64,000 bases of DNA from Branchipolynoe longqiensis (GCA_030323885.1 CM059193.1:51798749-51862748); one strand, 5' to 3'. Numbered from the stretch's first letter, positions 44,641-55,095 are shown. Numbers and translations are program-made. Notes: a model not told the origin generated them from the letters alone.

Positions 44641-45109
44641 TGTCTCGGTCACAAATGCCTTCCGGCGTGTTTGTGGCAGCTCGAAGTCGCGCATCGGCCA
44701 GACCGTAAAGACCGTATGATGGTTTGGAGTCGCCGTACGGTGACCATACAGTTTTTTGCTCGCGGCAAGGGGTTGCATATTTTTCAAGTTGAAGTTAGCT
44801 TAACTTCGCAAAGTCATAACACCACAGTCCACAAGGACACCACAACACCATACGGTCACCTTTTTTGACATCAATGAATATTAATACGGTACAATATTCA
44901 TGTTTGTGTGATCAATATTAAGAAAGTTACGTCTTTATGTATTAAATAAGTGTATAAAGTTAAACAAAAACCCCAAGGCAGCCTGTGGTGACCGTACGAT
45001 TTGTGAATAGATAAACCACAGATCGCAATACCATAACATTTGCATAAACTGCAAGACACACTGCAGACCGCAGCACCGTACAACTCCCGCAGCATTTGTG
45101 CCCTAGGCA
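44641..45109. mobile_element. TTA-flanked DNA element with CCGTACGG-type interior
   Basis: The left end TGTCTCGGTCACAAATGC and the reverse complement of the right end TGCCTAGGGCACAAATGC are inverted with four differences. TTA flanks both (44638-44640, 45110-45112). Words ACCGTATG, CCGTACGGTGACC, ATACGGTCACC and GGTGACCGTACG are scattered over the left and right thirds in both orientations. There is no ORF of note. Confidence 0.75.
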
Positions 45110-45515
45110 TTAAGAGGATCTGCAACTGACACATGTCTATCCCAGCCGTTAGTCGGGTAGGATGATGGGTGGTGGCGCCACTGGTAACATGTGATGAATA
45201 CTCAGATAGTAATAAGACACCATCTAGAACTTCCTTTCATTTATACCAACATTATTTATTATATATCATAGATATACATGCATAACTTACTTTAGCAACA
45301 CGTGTCATGTGATACTTTTGCAGTCCATGTAGTACTATGATACAGGTCTGCCTTCTGTTAAGTTAAATAACAATAGCATGCTGAGAAAGGGTAATAAAAC
45401 ATGGTCTGCTAGTATTCAGCCCACTAAACATCGGCATATGTGATATTCTGAACAGAATCTAGAAAATTTCAAGCACACTTAACAGGACTAGGAATAGGTG
45501 ATGCAGTACTGAGAG

Positions 45516-45705
45516 AACTGGACTCATACAAATACTTTGGAACCACAATTGGTTTTAGAGTCAATGCAAATCAGCAGCTATCAAGGGTGACCCAATTTTA
45601 AGCATCAAAATGGCTAACTTTTCGCTACATGAGTGAAAACATTGCATTTAAGCGGTATAAAACAAGTATGCTGCCAATAATTCTATATAATACCGAACAG
45701 TGGTT
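45516..45705 (+). pseudogene. LINE reverse-transcriptase C-terminal remnant
   Basis: The frame reads ELDSYKYFGTTIGFRVNANQ, QLSRVTQF, a stop, then after a frameshift ASKWLTFRYMSENIAF and KTSMLPIILYNTEQW. This is the post-palm segment of a non-LTR RT (YKYLG-like, LP.I.YNTE.W). It is the only part left of the element. Confidence 0.55.
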
Positions 45706-46559
45706 AGGTTTGAGGGTCATTCTGATCACTACTCCCCTGTTAATCGGCCCTGTCAACATGCAACATTGTACTTCACTAATGCTTTACCATAGATGGGTTG
45801 TTATTAGCATGGTTTTATTTGTGTCTAACATACAAATTTCATAGTAATTTTGAATTTCAAACAAAAATTTGAATTTCATAGTAATTTTGTTGGGTTTTAC
45901 AAACTTTGGTCACTTCGACCAGATGGTCATTGTGACTATCTTAGCACAAAATTGTTCCTTTAAGCCGTGCTGTGCATGGGTTAAACCCAACACCAGGTTA
46001 TTTGAACAGGATATAGGAGTAAATTGAATTCTTTGAAAGAAACGTAGAGCAGATATAAATAATATCACTTACCTGAGTCATAGAGAGGAATGAACTGTCA
46101 GTCAGAATTAGACAAGCACAAACACCACTAGAATATAAAGAACTTTTATGAATCCACCAAGCTTATTAGGTCCTTTTACAGAGCCAATGACAACGTTGCC
46201 ATGGTTCCATAGCTATCTACTATGACACCTATGGCGCCATCCACAGTATATCCCTGCCACACTTACGCTCAACCCAATCTCAGGCCAACATTCCAAGTTA
46301 TCCACCTTCAAGATTATTTGTTTACCAACATCGGAAAACACCTTTAATAGCTTGCATATCGAGGGGTACTGCTACTAACAGAGATCTATGCCAAATACTA
46401 ACTATTACAAATCAGAGATTTACCATTTCTGAAACATTGTTTGCCATGTCCTCAAGAACACCTCGTCCTCCAAGACGTCGACTTAGAATCACAACTCTTC
46501 ACCGAACCGTTCTACTAACATTACACTATAAATCCTTATCCTTATTGGTATGACACTTA
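45706..46559. other. no gene assigned; possible small minus-strand exon
   Basis: On the minus strand a pyrimidine-rich acceptor (TTCTTTATATTCTAG) and a perfect donor (CAG|GTAAGT) enclose 55 bases at 46127..46073, with one of three frames open. Nothing else recognisable lies in the stretch. Confidence 0.3.
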
Positions 46560-46834
46560 TGCCCAGTACACACCTACCATTTGTGCGCACCCACCTACCG
46601 TATACGATCTAAAACTGCCCGTTTCGCGCACAAAAATCGCTAGGTGTGCGCGGGGAGCGCACACCTAGCGATTGCGATTCGCGACTAAAAACTCAGTTTT
46701 AGGGCTAAAACGGGCCGATTACGATTGCGATTTGTGATTCGAAAAATGAATCGGCCCGTTTTCAGTTTTAAGCGGGTCGGGTCGAGTCACGAGTTTTAGT
46801 GCACAAATCGTAAACGGGAGGTGTGCGCTAGCCA
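46560..46834. mobile_element. TTA-flanked DNA element with CGATT/AAACGGG interior
   Basis: The left end TGCCCAGTACACACCT and the reverse complement of the right end TGGCTAGCGCACACCT are inverted, and TTA flanks both (46557-46559, 46835-46837). The 275-bp interior has repeated ATCGCTAGGTGTGCGC, AAACGGGCCGATT and CGATTGCGATT words in both orientations, including a hairpin around GCGCACACCTAGCGAT near 46655. Confidence 0.75.
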
Positions 46835-46837
46835 TTA

Positions 46838-47600
46838 TATAAGCAGTTCAAACTGCAGGCATGCATACCTGGGAACTGAAACTGTATACTTCTGTAACTG
46901 AATTCAATGGATAAACTATATTTACTTCTAATCACTATGTAGTAGGGAATATATGCCTAATACTTGTGTATGTGGGCAGAGCAATCTCAAATGGACCTCA
47001 GTGTATGGCTTCATCCCATTTGGAAACATGTCACCCACCCACTTTGCTTATTACATATGTAAAGTCCTATCTCCTGATGACAGCTTGTCTTTCTCTAATC
47101 TGATTAGCTGATTTCCTGTTGACAACGCTTAGACTGCAGTGCTCCTGCATGTTCTACAAATCCTATTGTTGCAATTGTTTTATGAACAATTGCAACAATA
47201 ACTTTCAATACAAATATCTTTCTCTTCGCATTTTCATCAATTAGAGGCAAATGCTACGTTTATTTAGCATTTGGGGGGTTGTGCAAAAGGTCAGGTACAC
47301 AAGCCCCACGTACTGACCTTTAAGTCTTAATATTTGTTTAAAAATTTATGCAATATAATAAATACAATTTGTTTGCTAAAGCAGCTTTCAGCACCAAAGA
47401 GCGACAAGTCGATGACCTTTAAAGCAGGGGTTGAAATGTATTTGATGTGATTTTGACGGAGGGAGGAAATATATTGCCGAACCTGCAATCAGATGGCTAT
47501 CAGTTGTATGTGAACCAACAACCAGTAGACTACAGCATTACAGTTAAATAGCCCGCTGGTGTTGAGGTTCTGTCTTTAATAATAAATATATATATATATA
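46838..47600. other. no recognisable feature
   Basis: Low-GC sequence with a small inverted repeat (TTGCAATTGTT / AACAATTGCAA) near 47165-47200. No coding signal is seen. Confidence 0.4.
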
Positions 47601-47654
47601 AAATAGAATATTATAATTTACCCCACTTTCATTTGAACTTACTCTAAATGGGAT

Positions 47655-47745
47655 GACACTATTTCACCATTGGCTGTTGGCCATTTATGTATATTTTTTC
47701 TTTCTTCTTGTCCTTTTTATTTTACTCTTATGCATTTGAAGGTTC
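47655..47745 (+). repeat. 91-bp segment, perfect inverted copy at 49405-49495
   Basis: By eye all 91 bases are the exact reverse complement of 49405-49495, starting GACACTATTTCACCATTGG and ending TTTGAAGGTTC. The segment interrupts a DNA-element copy. Confidence 0.9.
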
Positions 47746-48038
47746 TTTGGAGATATTTGAAGTGCAAACATGTACAATTAATGTTTGCATGCAAGTCAAC
47801 ATTCTGACATCATAGGTTTCAGCAGTAACAGGTTCTATTAGATTGGACAAGTATTTCCTTCTATGCAGCAATAGTTGTGAATGAGCAAGTGCTCATTCGG
47901 GGTCATTGCAGGGCATGCGGGGCTGCGAGGCCCTTCCTTTCCCCCTTCCCCCTCCCCTTCCCGCCCGGGCGGTGTGGGGGGGGGAGGGGGGGAGGGGGGG
48001 CGACACACACCACCTGCCAGTGACTCCCAGTGGCACCT

Positions 48039-48400
48039 CCCTCACCACTCCCTCCCTCCCTCCCACATCACTCCTGGCTCATCAGCCAATCACAGACCAC
48101 TCACACCTCACAAGCACCAGCTTCATCCCTCACCACTCCCTCCCTCCCTCCCACATCACTCCTGGCTCATCAGCCAATCACAGACCATTCACACCTCACA
48201 AGCACCCGCTTCATCCCTCACCACTCCCTCCCTCCCTCCCACATCACTCCTGGCTCATCAGCCAATCACAGACCACTCACACCTCACAAGCACCAGCTTC
48301 ATCCCTCACCACTCCCTCCCTCCCTCCCACATCACTCCTGGCTCATCAGCCAATCACAGACCACTCACACCTCACAAGCACCAGCTTCACCACCACCATG
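48039..48400. repeat. 88-bp minisatellite, four units
   Basis: Units start at 48039, 48127, 48215 and 48303 with CCCTCACCACTCCCTCCCTC and are nearly identical; the fourth diverges near its end. Since 88 is not divisible by three, all three plus frames are open and give the same His/Pro/Ser-rich periodic peptide; these ORFs are artefacts. Confidence 0.95.
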
Positions 48401-48864
48401 GTCACTGTGCATCACCTATCCGGACTGACCACACCTTCTCTTTACCCACCAACCCGCACCACGAGATAAACGTTAAACATTGTTACATTGCTATTACTCA
48501 TAAATTAATGTCATTAGCGTAATTAACGACTTATTAATTGATTCACCATAAACTTATTATTTTATTACATATTACATTTACCAACTACTGCTACCCGCTA
48601 GTTGCATGTCATCACCTCACCTCGCATTGCTCATATGTCGCACGTCATTCATGCCACTCCCATCTCCCTCACTATGATCACCACATGATACTGTTCATTG
48701 CAGCTCTCAGATTCACGGCTGACTAAATACACACTTGTAATGCCACCGGGGGCTGCCTGGAATAAAGACATGTTATCCCACTCATGCCTCCTCGCCCTGT
48801 GTGCCATGGCTGCAATGAACACTTAATGAGTGCATCAGTATCTAAATTGGATATGTAGGATCAA

Positions 48865-49165
48865 CTTTAGAGGAATGTTTTATCAGGTAGGAACTACCAC
48901 TGGGTTTTCAAGCTGTTTCAGTTCCTCAAGGCGTATTGACAAACCAAGTCAGTTTATATATAGAAACAAACAGGGGTGAACTTATAGGCTACAACTTCTG
49001 TAGTATTGACCAGAGAGCCTAACAAAATACATCATTAGAAAGGATTTGAGTAACTCTTTGCAGTATATATAAAGGAAATGTTCCCATATATAGTATATCC
49101 ATAATATATAATTGAAATTACATTAAAATAAATAGATAATCTTATTTTGCCTATTTCACGAGAAT
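48865..49165 (+). repeat. dispersed 280-bp repeat, copy 2
   Basis: Same repeat as 35495-35785, in the same orientation. Confidence 0.7.
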
Positions 49166-49404
49166 CCTGATTTATGAACAGGATCCATCAGAATTCCGGT
49201 CCCTGTATCAGAGTATTAGAACATTTTTATATAGGACCTACAGTCTGGTGACTTCAAGCAGGCGGCGTGTCACTGTGCGCTAACACAACATGCACCTTTC
49301 CTGCAGAGCGTGCACACTCAGCTAGAAGCCAGTGTGTGGTGAGTCAACCCTGGAAGCGAGTGATAGGTTTGTTTTAGAGTTATCATTCAATGCAGTTGAT
49401 TATT

Positions 49405-49495
49405 GAACCTTCAAATGCATAAGAGTAAAATAAAAAGGACAAGAAGAAAGAAAAAATATACATAAATGGCCAACAGCCAATGGTGAAATAGTGTC
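49405..49495 (-). repeat. 91-bp segment, inverted partner of 47655-47745
   Basis: Exact reverse complement of 47655-47745. Its right edge runs into the 53-bp minisatellite. Confidence 0.9.
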
Positions 49496-49589
49496 AATTA
49501 ATGGTTAGATAGTCATCCAAGTGCCAACATTATACATACTTGTCTGACAGACAGTAAATGGTCAAATGGTTATTCAAGTGTCAACATTA

Positions 49590-50396
49590 AGGTGCTGTCA
49601 CACTACAATGTTTCTGCCGGCATGCCGGCAACGCGCAAAATATTTGCAACCCGTCAAGAGACGTACAACTTTTCGGCGTTTTGGGAGAAAGTTTAACGGG
49701 TGCAGCGTGTTAGTGGCGGGTTGGTGGCGCGCTATTGGCGCGTTAGTAGCATGTTATTAGCGTGTCGGTAGCATGTTATTGGCATGTTTGTAGCGTGTTG
49801 ATGGCATGTTGGTAGCGTGTTGGTATCATGTTAGTACCGTGTCAACGCATACACACCCGCCGTCAACACGTCAAGACGCACAAGGAACACGTCCATACCT
49901 GCCACCAGCACATCCACACACGCCGGCAACATGTCCAACCCATCGAAAAATGCTGGAGCAACGCCAATATCGCGACCACTACCCATCGATCGGACGTTAC
50001 GGACGCGCCAATGGAACGGTCGCATTTTGGGGGAAAAAAAGCCAACGTTAATCGACGTTGATCAACGTTCTGGCAGCGTTCCCCCGGCGCGCCGCCAATG
50101 GGTTTCGACGTGTTGTTAACGCGTCCGTAACGCCCCCTCCAACCCGTCGGGGCGTGTCGGGGCGCATCGAAAGTTTTGTGCAAGCACAAAACGATCGGCG
50201 CGACCTGACGTGCGCCGACAGCCACCGACGTGTCCATCCACACATTGCTATCAGTCAATGTGTACCGACGTGTACCGACGCGCCACTAACGCGCTGCTAA
50301 CACGTCCCGACGTGTCCCGGCGTTTCGCCCAAAAAGGCGACACGTCAGCACGCGTCGACGCGCATTGGTGAGAAACGTGGTAGTGTGACAGCCCCA
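49590..50396. mobile_element. TTA-flanked DNA element with GCGTGTTGGTA-amplified interior
   Basis: The ends AGGTGCTGTCACACTAC and (reverse complement of right end) TGGGGCTGTCACACTAC are inverted. TTA is duplicated (49587-49589, 50397-50399) within a minisatellite unit, so the empty site is known. The left third is a ladder of GCGTGTTGGTA/GCATGTTATTGG words. After about 49850 the complement (CAACACGTC, AACATGTCC) takes over. The palindrome GTTTTGTGC-AA-GCACAAAAC at 50173-50192 matches that of the element at 574-1527. Confidence 0.85.
50173..50192. repeat. palindrome shared with element H1
   Basis: A 9-bp stem GTTTTGTGC / GCACAAAAC with a 2-base loop, identical in stem to 1334-1353. Confidence 0.85.
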
Positions 50397-50977
50397 TTAG
50401 ATACAATTGGCTAACAGTAATTGATCAAATGCTTATCCAAGTGTCAACATTATACATAATTGGCTGAGAGCAATTGATCAAATGCTTATCCAAGTGTCAA
50501 CATTATACATAATTAACTGACAGTAAATGATAAAATGCTTATCCAGGTGTCAACATTATTCATAATTGACTGACAGTAAATGATCAAATGCTTATCCAAG
50601 TGTCAACTTTAGACACAATTGTCAGAATTAATCGCAATAGATCGACGGTGGTCAAATCCAGGTGTTGTGATAAAACCATGCTGCTGGTAAATTATTAACT
50701 AACTGCTGCCATTAGGGCTCCAATTACTCTCCACTACTGCCGTCTTGGCTAAATGGAGCCCCAATTAGTAGCATCAAGCGAAAGACAACCATGACAATTA
50801 ATAGAAATAATGGAGTCTAAACACAGAACCAATGTCAATTAGATGGTGACAAGCATCTCACATGACGCGTTAATATTTACAACACAATTCTCTTTCCCCG
50901 ACACACAATACTTGGAGTTCTGAGAAATCAACAGACCTTCTCCAAAGAGCATGTTTGTGCATTCAGCTAAAACTCCA

Positions 50978-51124
50978 GGGCCCATATGCATGACACGGTG
51001 TTAGCTTACACTCAGTGTGTTTGCGCTAACACTGCTCCTTGAGTACTGAGTTTTTGCTGCTAACCTAGAAATCCCCGCCAAAACCAGTTTTGGCTCGCTA
51101 ACACCGCATCATGCATATGGGCCC
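50978..51124. mobile_element. 147-bp MITE with GGGCCCATATGCATGA termini
   Basis: About 28 bp at each end are inverted copies with two differences (GGGCCCATATGCATGA then CACGGTGTTAGC or TGCGGTGTTAGC). CTAACAC words recur inside. No clear target duplication was found. Confidence 0.75.
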
Positions 51125-51149
51125 AGATGCGGCTTTAACACCGGAAGTG

Positions 51150-51455
51150 GTGGCCTAATCCGTAAGAGCGCCGCAGGCTTACTGTGCGGAAGGTCGGGAG
51201 TTCGAAATCCGTCTTGAGTCAAACCAATGACTTACACAATTGATACCTACCCTGGCATTCGGCATCACTAGGACAGTAAGGACTGGTTAGCTCAGTGTCA
51301 GGATAATGGGACTGAATTTGAATTTGGTCATGGTGCTGGCGGACTGGTTTCCTCACTAGGAACAGCACTATAAAGTCACCATTAGTGCGCACTGTCACAA
51401 GTTGGTACCCGCGTTGATATAACTTTGGATGTTGCTAGGATGTAAAACCCCAAAC
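51150..51455 (+). mobile_element. tRNA-derived SINE
   Basis: GTGGTGGCCTAATCCGTAAG head, degenerate box B (GAGTTCGAAATCC), the GAGTCAAACCAATGACTTAC joint, and a tail to GATGTTGCTAGGATGTAAAA. A few bases around the Cys-rich joint differ from the reference copy. Confidence 0.85.
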
Positions 51456-51634
51456 AGAACGAACCAGATGCATTTTTACTTTGGGAGTGAATACCAAATT
51501 TGCATACAATCACTATTTAATGCAATTACCACAGAACTGAGCTGAGCGATGAATAGCACGCCTCAAAGATGAAATAAGTGCGACTATAAACGGATAACGT
51601 TGCCATGCTTTCTGTCATCAGAAATATAGATGCA

Positions 51635-51801
51635 AATCAATCAATCAATAATTCCGTCCTCTAGTCGAGGGTTGGATGCAATGGTTCTCCACTTGTCCTG
51701 GTGGTGTGCTGTTCTGATAGACTGAATAATTCAAGCCTGTCCACTGTGAAATATTTGTAAACAATGATGTTCTTGGTCTCGCTCTCCCTCTGCTGCCATT
51801 T
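51635..51801 (-). mobile_element. RTE-like LINE, 5'-truncated tail with target duplication
   Basis: On the minus strand it encodes the same C-terminus as the copy at 55437-56130 (NGSRGRARPRTS, NISQWTGLNYS) and ends in a TGATTGATTGATT tail. The 7-bp word AGATGCA flanks it at 51628-51634 and 51802-51808. Only about 165 bp are present, a typical dead-on-arrival truncation. Confidence 0.85.
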
Positions 51802-51809
51802 AGATGCAG

Positions 51810-52086
51810 ATAGAAAGTCACAATTGCAGGAGTAAATGTATACATCTAGATCTAAATCTAGAATTTTTCAACATCTTGAATTGGTTATGTTCTGAGATAA
51901 ATATAATATAATAGGTGTATATAATAGGTGTATAGTTACTATACTTGGAGTTCTGGAGTTTTAGCTATCTACTACTAGGTACTCCAAATTGAGCGTATAC
52001 GGTGTCCGCAGCGCGAAATTTGACATATTTTAACCCTTTTTCAAACATTTCACTCTCCACTAATTCTGCTTCGATTGAAATAAAAA
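51810..52086. other. no recognisable feature
   Basis: AT-rich; a 14-bp direct repeat (ATAATAGGTGTATA) lies near 51910. No coding signal is seen. Confidence 0.4.
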
Positions 52087-52344
52087 TTATATTAAATTAA
52101 AGCTTGTTCTTTTGTCTTTTAGGGTATCTGATGTATAGTTAGCATTATGAAATAAATTGGAGTCAATGGAAACTTGTTTGGGGGTACCATCAGCTGCTCT
52201 GTGCATGCTCGCCGAGTTTGTTGTCATCCAGTCTGAGCTACTCTCTTCCCTAAAATTGATACCTTGGTGAGCACAGTGACCTGAGCTAAAAATAACCACC
52301 AATGAAAGATAGAAGAAACTAGGCTTCATTAGCATATCAAGCAT
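52087..52344 (-). CDS. small ORF with signal peptide, possible secreted protein or first exon
   Basis: An 85-codon frame that most plausibly starts at the third codon group (MLMKPSFFYLS). Residues 4-22 form a clear hydrophobic signal sequence (SFFYLSLVVIFSSGHC) with likely cleavage after GHC or nearby. The mature part is polar, with one N-glycosylation sequon (NYT) and a dibasic KDKR five residues before the end. Donor-like GT sites occur inside (CAAGGTATC near 52262), so this may instead be a first coding exon continuing elsewhere. No family is recognised. The region is free of the window's repeats, which favours a real gene. Confidence 0.35.
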   Translation of the reverse strand: MLDMLMKPSFFYLSLVVIFSSGHCAHQGINFREESSSDWMTTNSASMHRAADGTPKQVSIDSNLFHNANYTSDTLKDKRTSFNLI

Positions 52345-53100
52345 GGCTGTTTTTAAGTGGGAAATTTTATTGAACTGAAGGAGTGAAAATATTAAGACAT
52401 CAATCCTCTTTGAAAATTGATCAGGATCGTGCTGAAAATGTTATCATCAGAAAGCTCAAGTCTTACTCTACCTAACCAGAACAATATTTGGTTGAGATTT
52501 ATATCATGCTCATCAAGGTTGGTCTGAGAACTGACTGCTGCAAGAATGTGGCTATTGTCAGCTCGCGATGCCTTAAAGTGAATTTTGTCTTTCTTTCTCT
52601 GATCAGTTAGAAAATTATATCATCGTGTAGAGCTTTTAATTCTGGTTATACTGTTATCACTGCAGTGATAGCACAATTATAACAGGAGCTATGCTATTTT
52701 TCTTAATTTTACTGAATTCATTATTGGTGGTTGCTGGAAATTAAGGAATTTAGCAAGTTTGACATGAAATTTCAGAAAGAATACTAACAGTGATGGCCTG
52801 TACAAAATTGAGCTTCTTATTTGTACTATAGAGAATGAGATTCTTTAATATTGGACAGATCATATGCAAAACAGCTTCCATGTGAGACCCTAAAAACCAA
52901 GATTTGGCTAATTTGGAAATGTGCACAAATCGGGGTAAACAAATTAATCTTTAAACACTCATAACTTTGCAGCTATTCAATCGATCTAAATGATTTTTAT
53001 ATCATTGAGATCTGATTTAAAAGATCTGTGCAGATATATAACTTGTAATACTGACCTGTTGGAAAAAAAATCACTTTGGAGTACCTACTACTACATTAGC
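52345..53100. other. no recognisable feature
   Basis: AT-rich unique-looking sequence lying upstream of the minus-strand ORF at 52344, so it would be the place for its promoter. A palindrome-like ATTATCACTGCAGTGATA word sits near 52655. No other features found. Confidence 0.35.
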
Positions 53101-53104
53101 TCAT

Positions 53105-54430
53105 TTTTCTGCCACCGGTATTAGGCCGGGAATACAAGTGGTAGTAGGCCGGGAATACAAGTGGTAGTAGGCCGGGTATAAAAGTGGTAATAGGTCGGGA
53201 ATACAAGTGGTATTAGGCCGGGAATACAAGTAGTAGTAGGCCGGGAATACAAGTGGTATTAGGCAGGGAATACCAGTGGTAGTAGGCCAGGAATACACAT
53301 GATAGTAGGCCGGGAATACACATGGTAGTTGGCCGGGAATAACGGTGGTAGTTGGCCGGGAATAACAACGGTGTTTGGCCGGGAATAACAGCGGTGGTTG
53401 GCCGGGAATATCAGCGGTGTTTAGCCGGGAATAACAGTGGTGGTTGGCCGGGATAACAAGGGTGGTTGGCCACGAATAACAGTGGTGGGTGGCCGGGAAT
53501 AATAACAGTAGTTGACCGGGAATAGCAGTGGTGGTTGCCCGGAAATAACACTGGTGGTAGGCTGGGAATAACAGCGGGTGTAGGCCAGGAATTCCAGTGG
53601 TGGTAGGCCGGGAATAATAGCGGTGGTAGGCTGGGAATAACAGCGGTGGTAGGCGCGGAATTCCAGTGGTCGTAGGCCGGGAATGATAGCAGTAGTTGGC
53701 CGGGAATAGCAGCGGTGGTAGGCCGGGAATAATAGCGGTGGTAAGCGGGGAATTCCAGTGGTGGTAGGCCGGGAATAATAGCGGTGGGAAGCTGGAAATA
53801 ACAGCGGTGGTAGGCGGGGAATTCCAGTGGTGGTAGGCCGGGAATAACAGTGGTAGTTGGCCGGGAATAACAGTGGTGGGTGGCCGGGAATAACAGCGGT
53901 GGGTGGCCAGGGATAACGGCGGTGGTTGGCCAGGAATAACAGTGGTGGCTGGGAATAACGGCAGTGGGTGGCCAAGAATAATAGCGGTAGTTGGTCGGGA
54001 ATAGCAGCGGTGGTTGGCCAGGAATAGCAGCAGTGGGTGGATGGGAATAACGGCAGTGGTTGCCCGGGAATAACAGTGGTGGTAGGCCGGGAATAACATC
54101 GGTGGTTTCCCGGGAATAACAGCGGTGGTTGGCCGGGAATAACAGCAGTGGGTGGCCGCGAATAGCAGCGGTGGTTGGCCGGGAATAACGGCAGTGGTTT
54201 CCTGGGAATAACAGCGGTGGTTGGCCGGGGAATAACATCGGTGGTTGGCCGGGAATAACAGTGGTGGTAGGCCTGGAATAACAGTGGTAGTTGCCCGGGA
54301 ATGACAGCGATGGGTGGCTGGGAATAACAGAGGTGTTTGGCCGGAAATACCAGTGGTAGTTGGCCAGGAATAACAGCGGTGGGTGGCCAGGAATCACTGC
54401 GATGGTTGGCCATGAATAATGAATGGTTGT
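53105..54430 (-). repeat. 23-bp minisatellite, about 58 units
   Basis: The unit is GGTGGTTGGCCGGGAATAAC plus AGC. Three units make 69 bases, so all three minus frames stay open for 328-360 codons and give the same 23-residue repeat (PTTAVIPGQPPLLFPANHR...). These long ORFs are artefacts of the period, not proteins. Confidence 0.95.
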
Positions 54431-54566
54431 GGAAGCTGGGAATTGTGGTGGTGTATATATATGGAGTATATGTGTGTGGAGAGTGATGAGGCACCTTTGA
54501 CACTGGTAATAAGGGTAATTAAGAAGCAGCTAGTCGCTCTTTCGACCCCCTCACCCCTCCACCCCT

Positions 54567-54720
54567 TAAAGTTGCATAGTTCGATGAAAACATCGCATTT
54601 TCAAAAGCAGAACAATTACATGTATCTAAATTTGATTCTACACATCTAAATTAGATAATGATGCTCATATTAAGCATTTTTTGCCAATTAGAAGAGAAAA
54701 CTGAGTCAAGGTAATAAACT
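54567..54720 (-). mobile_element. TGCATAGTCCGATG family, partial copy
   Basis: Begins AAAGTTGCATAGTTCGATGA, then CTAAATTTGATTCTACACAT and AACTGAGTCAAGGTAATAAA. Confidence 0.65.
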
Positions 54721-54771
54721 TTTTTTTTTTACCAACTTTAATTTTTGCTTCAAAATCAAGTAGGATTGTGT

Positions 54772-55095
54772 GGTTGGTTGTTGGAGTTTTATGTCCTGGT
54801 AACATCTAAGGTCATATTAGGACGGGTTCCGACTTGTGACAGTACACACTCATGGTGACTTTATAGTGCCGACCCACTGGGAAATCAGGCCACTGGTACA
54901 ATGATCCGATATCCCACTCAGTCACATTATTCTGACACTGAGCTACCCAGTCCTTGCCCTATCCTATTAATGTTGAGGACCAGGCTAGGAAGCGACAAGT
55001 ATCAATTTTTAAGTCATTGGTTTGACTCGACCGGGAACCGAACTCCTGACTCTTCCGCACGTGAGGCCGCGCTCTACCGATTAGACCCGGTGAAA
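54772..55095 (-). mobile_element. tRNA-derived SINE, near full length
   Basis: On plus it reads TATGTCCTGGTAACATCTAA, ATAGTGCCGACCCACTGGG, CCACTCAGTCACATTATTCT, CCTTGCCCTATCCTATTAAT, AAGTCATTGGTTTGACTCGA, then a poor box B and the head to about 55095. Confidence 0.88.

Larger units (their letters stand above)
47600..48870 (+). mobile_element. TGCATAGTCCGATG family copy broken by two insertions
   Basis: Interior blocks are at 47610-47654 (ATTTGAACTTACTCTAAATGG), 47746-47880 (GGAGATATTTGAAGTGCAAA to TTCCTTCTATGCAGCAA) and 48822-48870 (AATGAGTGCATCAGTATCTAA). Between them lie the 91-bp inverted-repeat segment (47655-47745) and about 940 bp that include the 88-bp minisatellite. Confidence 0.6.
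49500..50625. repeat. 53-bp minisatellite split by a DNA element
   Basis: Two left units (49503-49589) and four right units (gaTCAAATGCTTATCCAAGTG words at 50423, 50476, 50529, 50582) share the period of 53 bp. The element at 49590-50396 sits inside the unit word GTGTCAACATTATACA. Confidence 0.9.

Noticed and set aside
45098..46140. retroviral or viral sequences
   Set aside because: The only polymerase-like fragment (45516-45705) is of non-LTR type; no envelope, LTR pair or capsid signal was found anywhere in the window.
53101..54503. 328-360-codon Pro-rich ORFs as a collagen- or mucin-like protein
   Set aside because: All three frames of one strand are equally open because the repeat is 23 bp; the peptide is the same in each, a period artefact.
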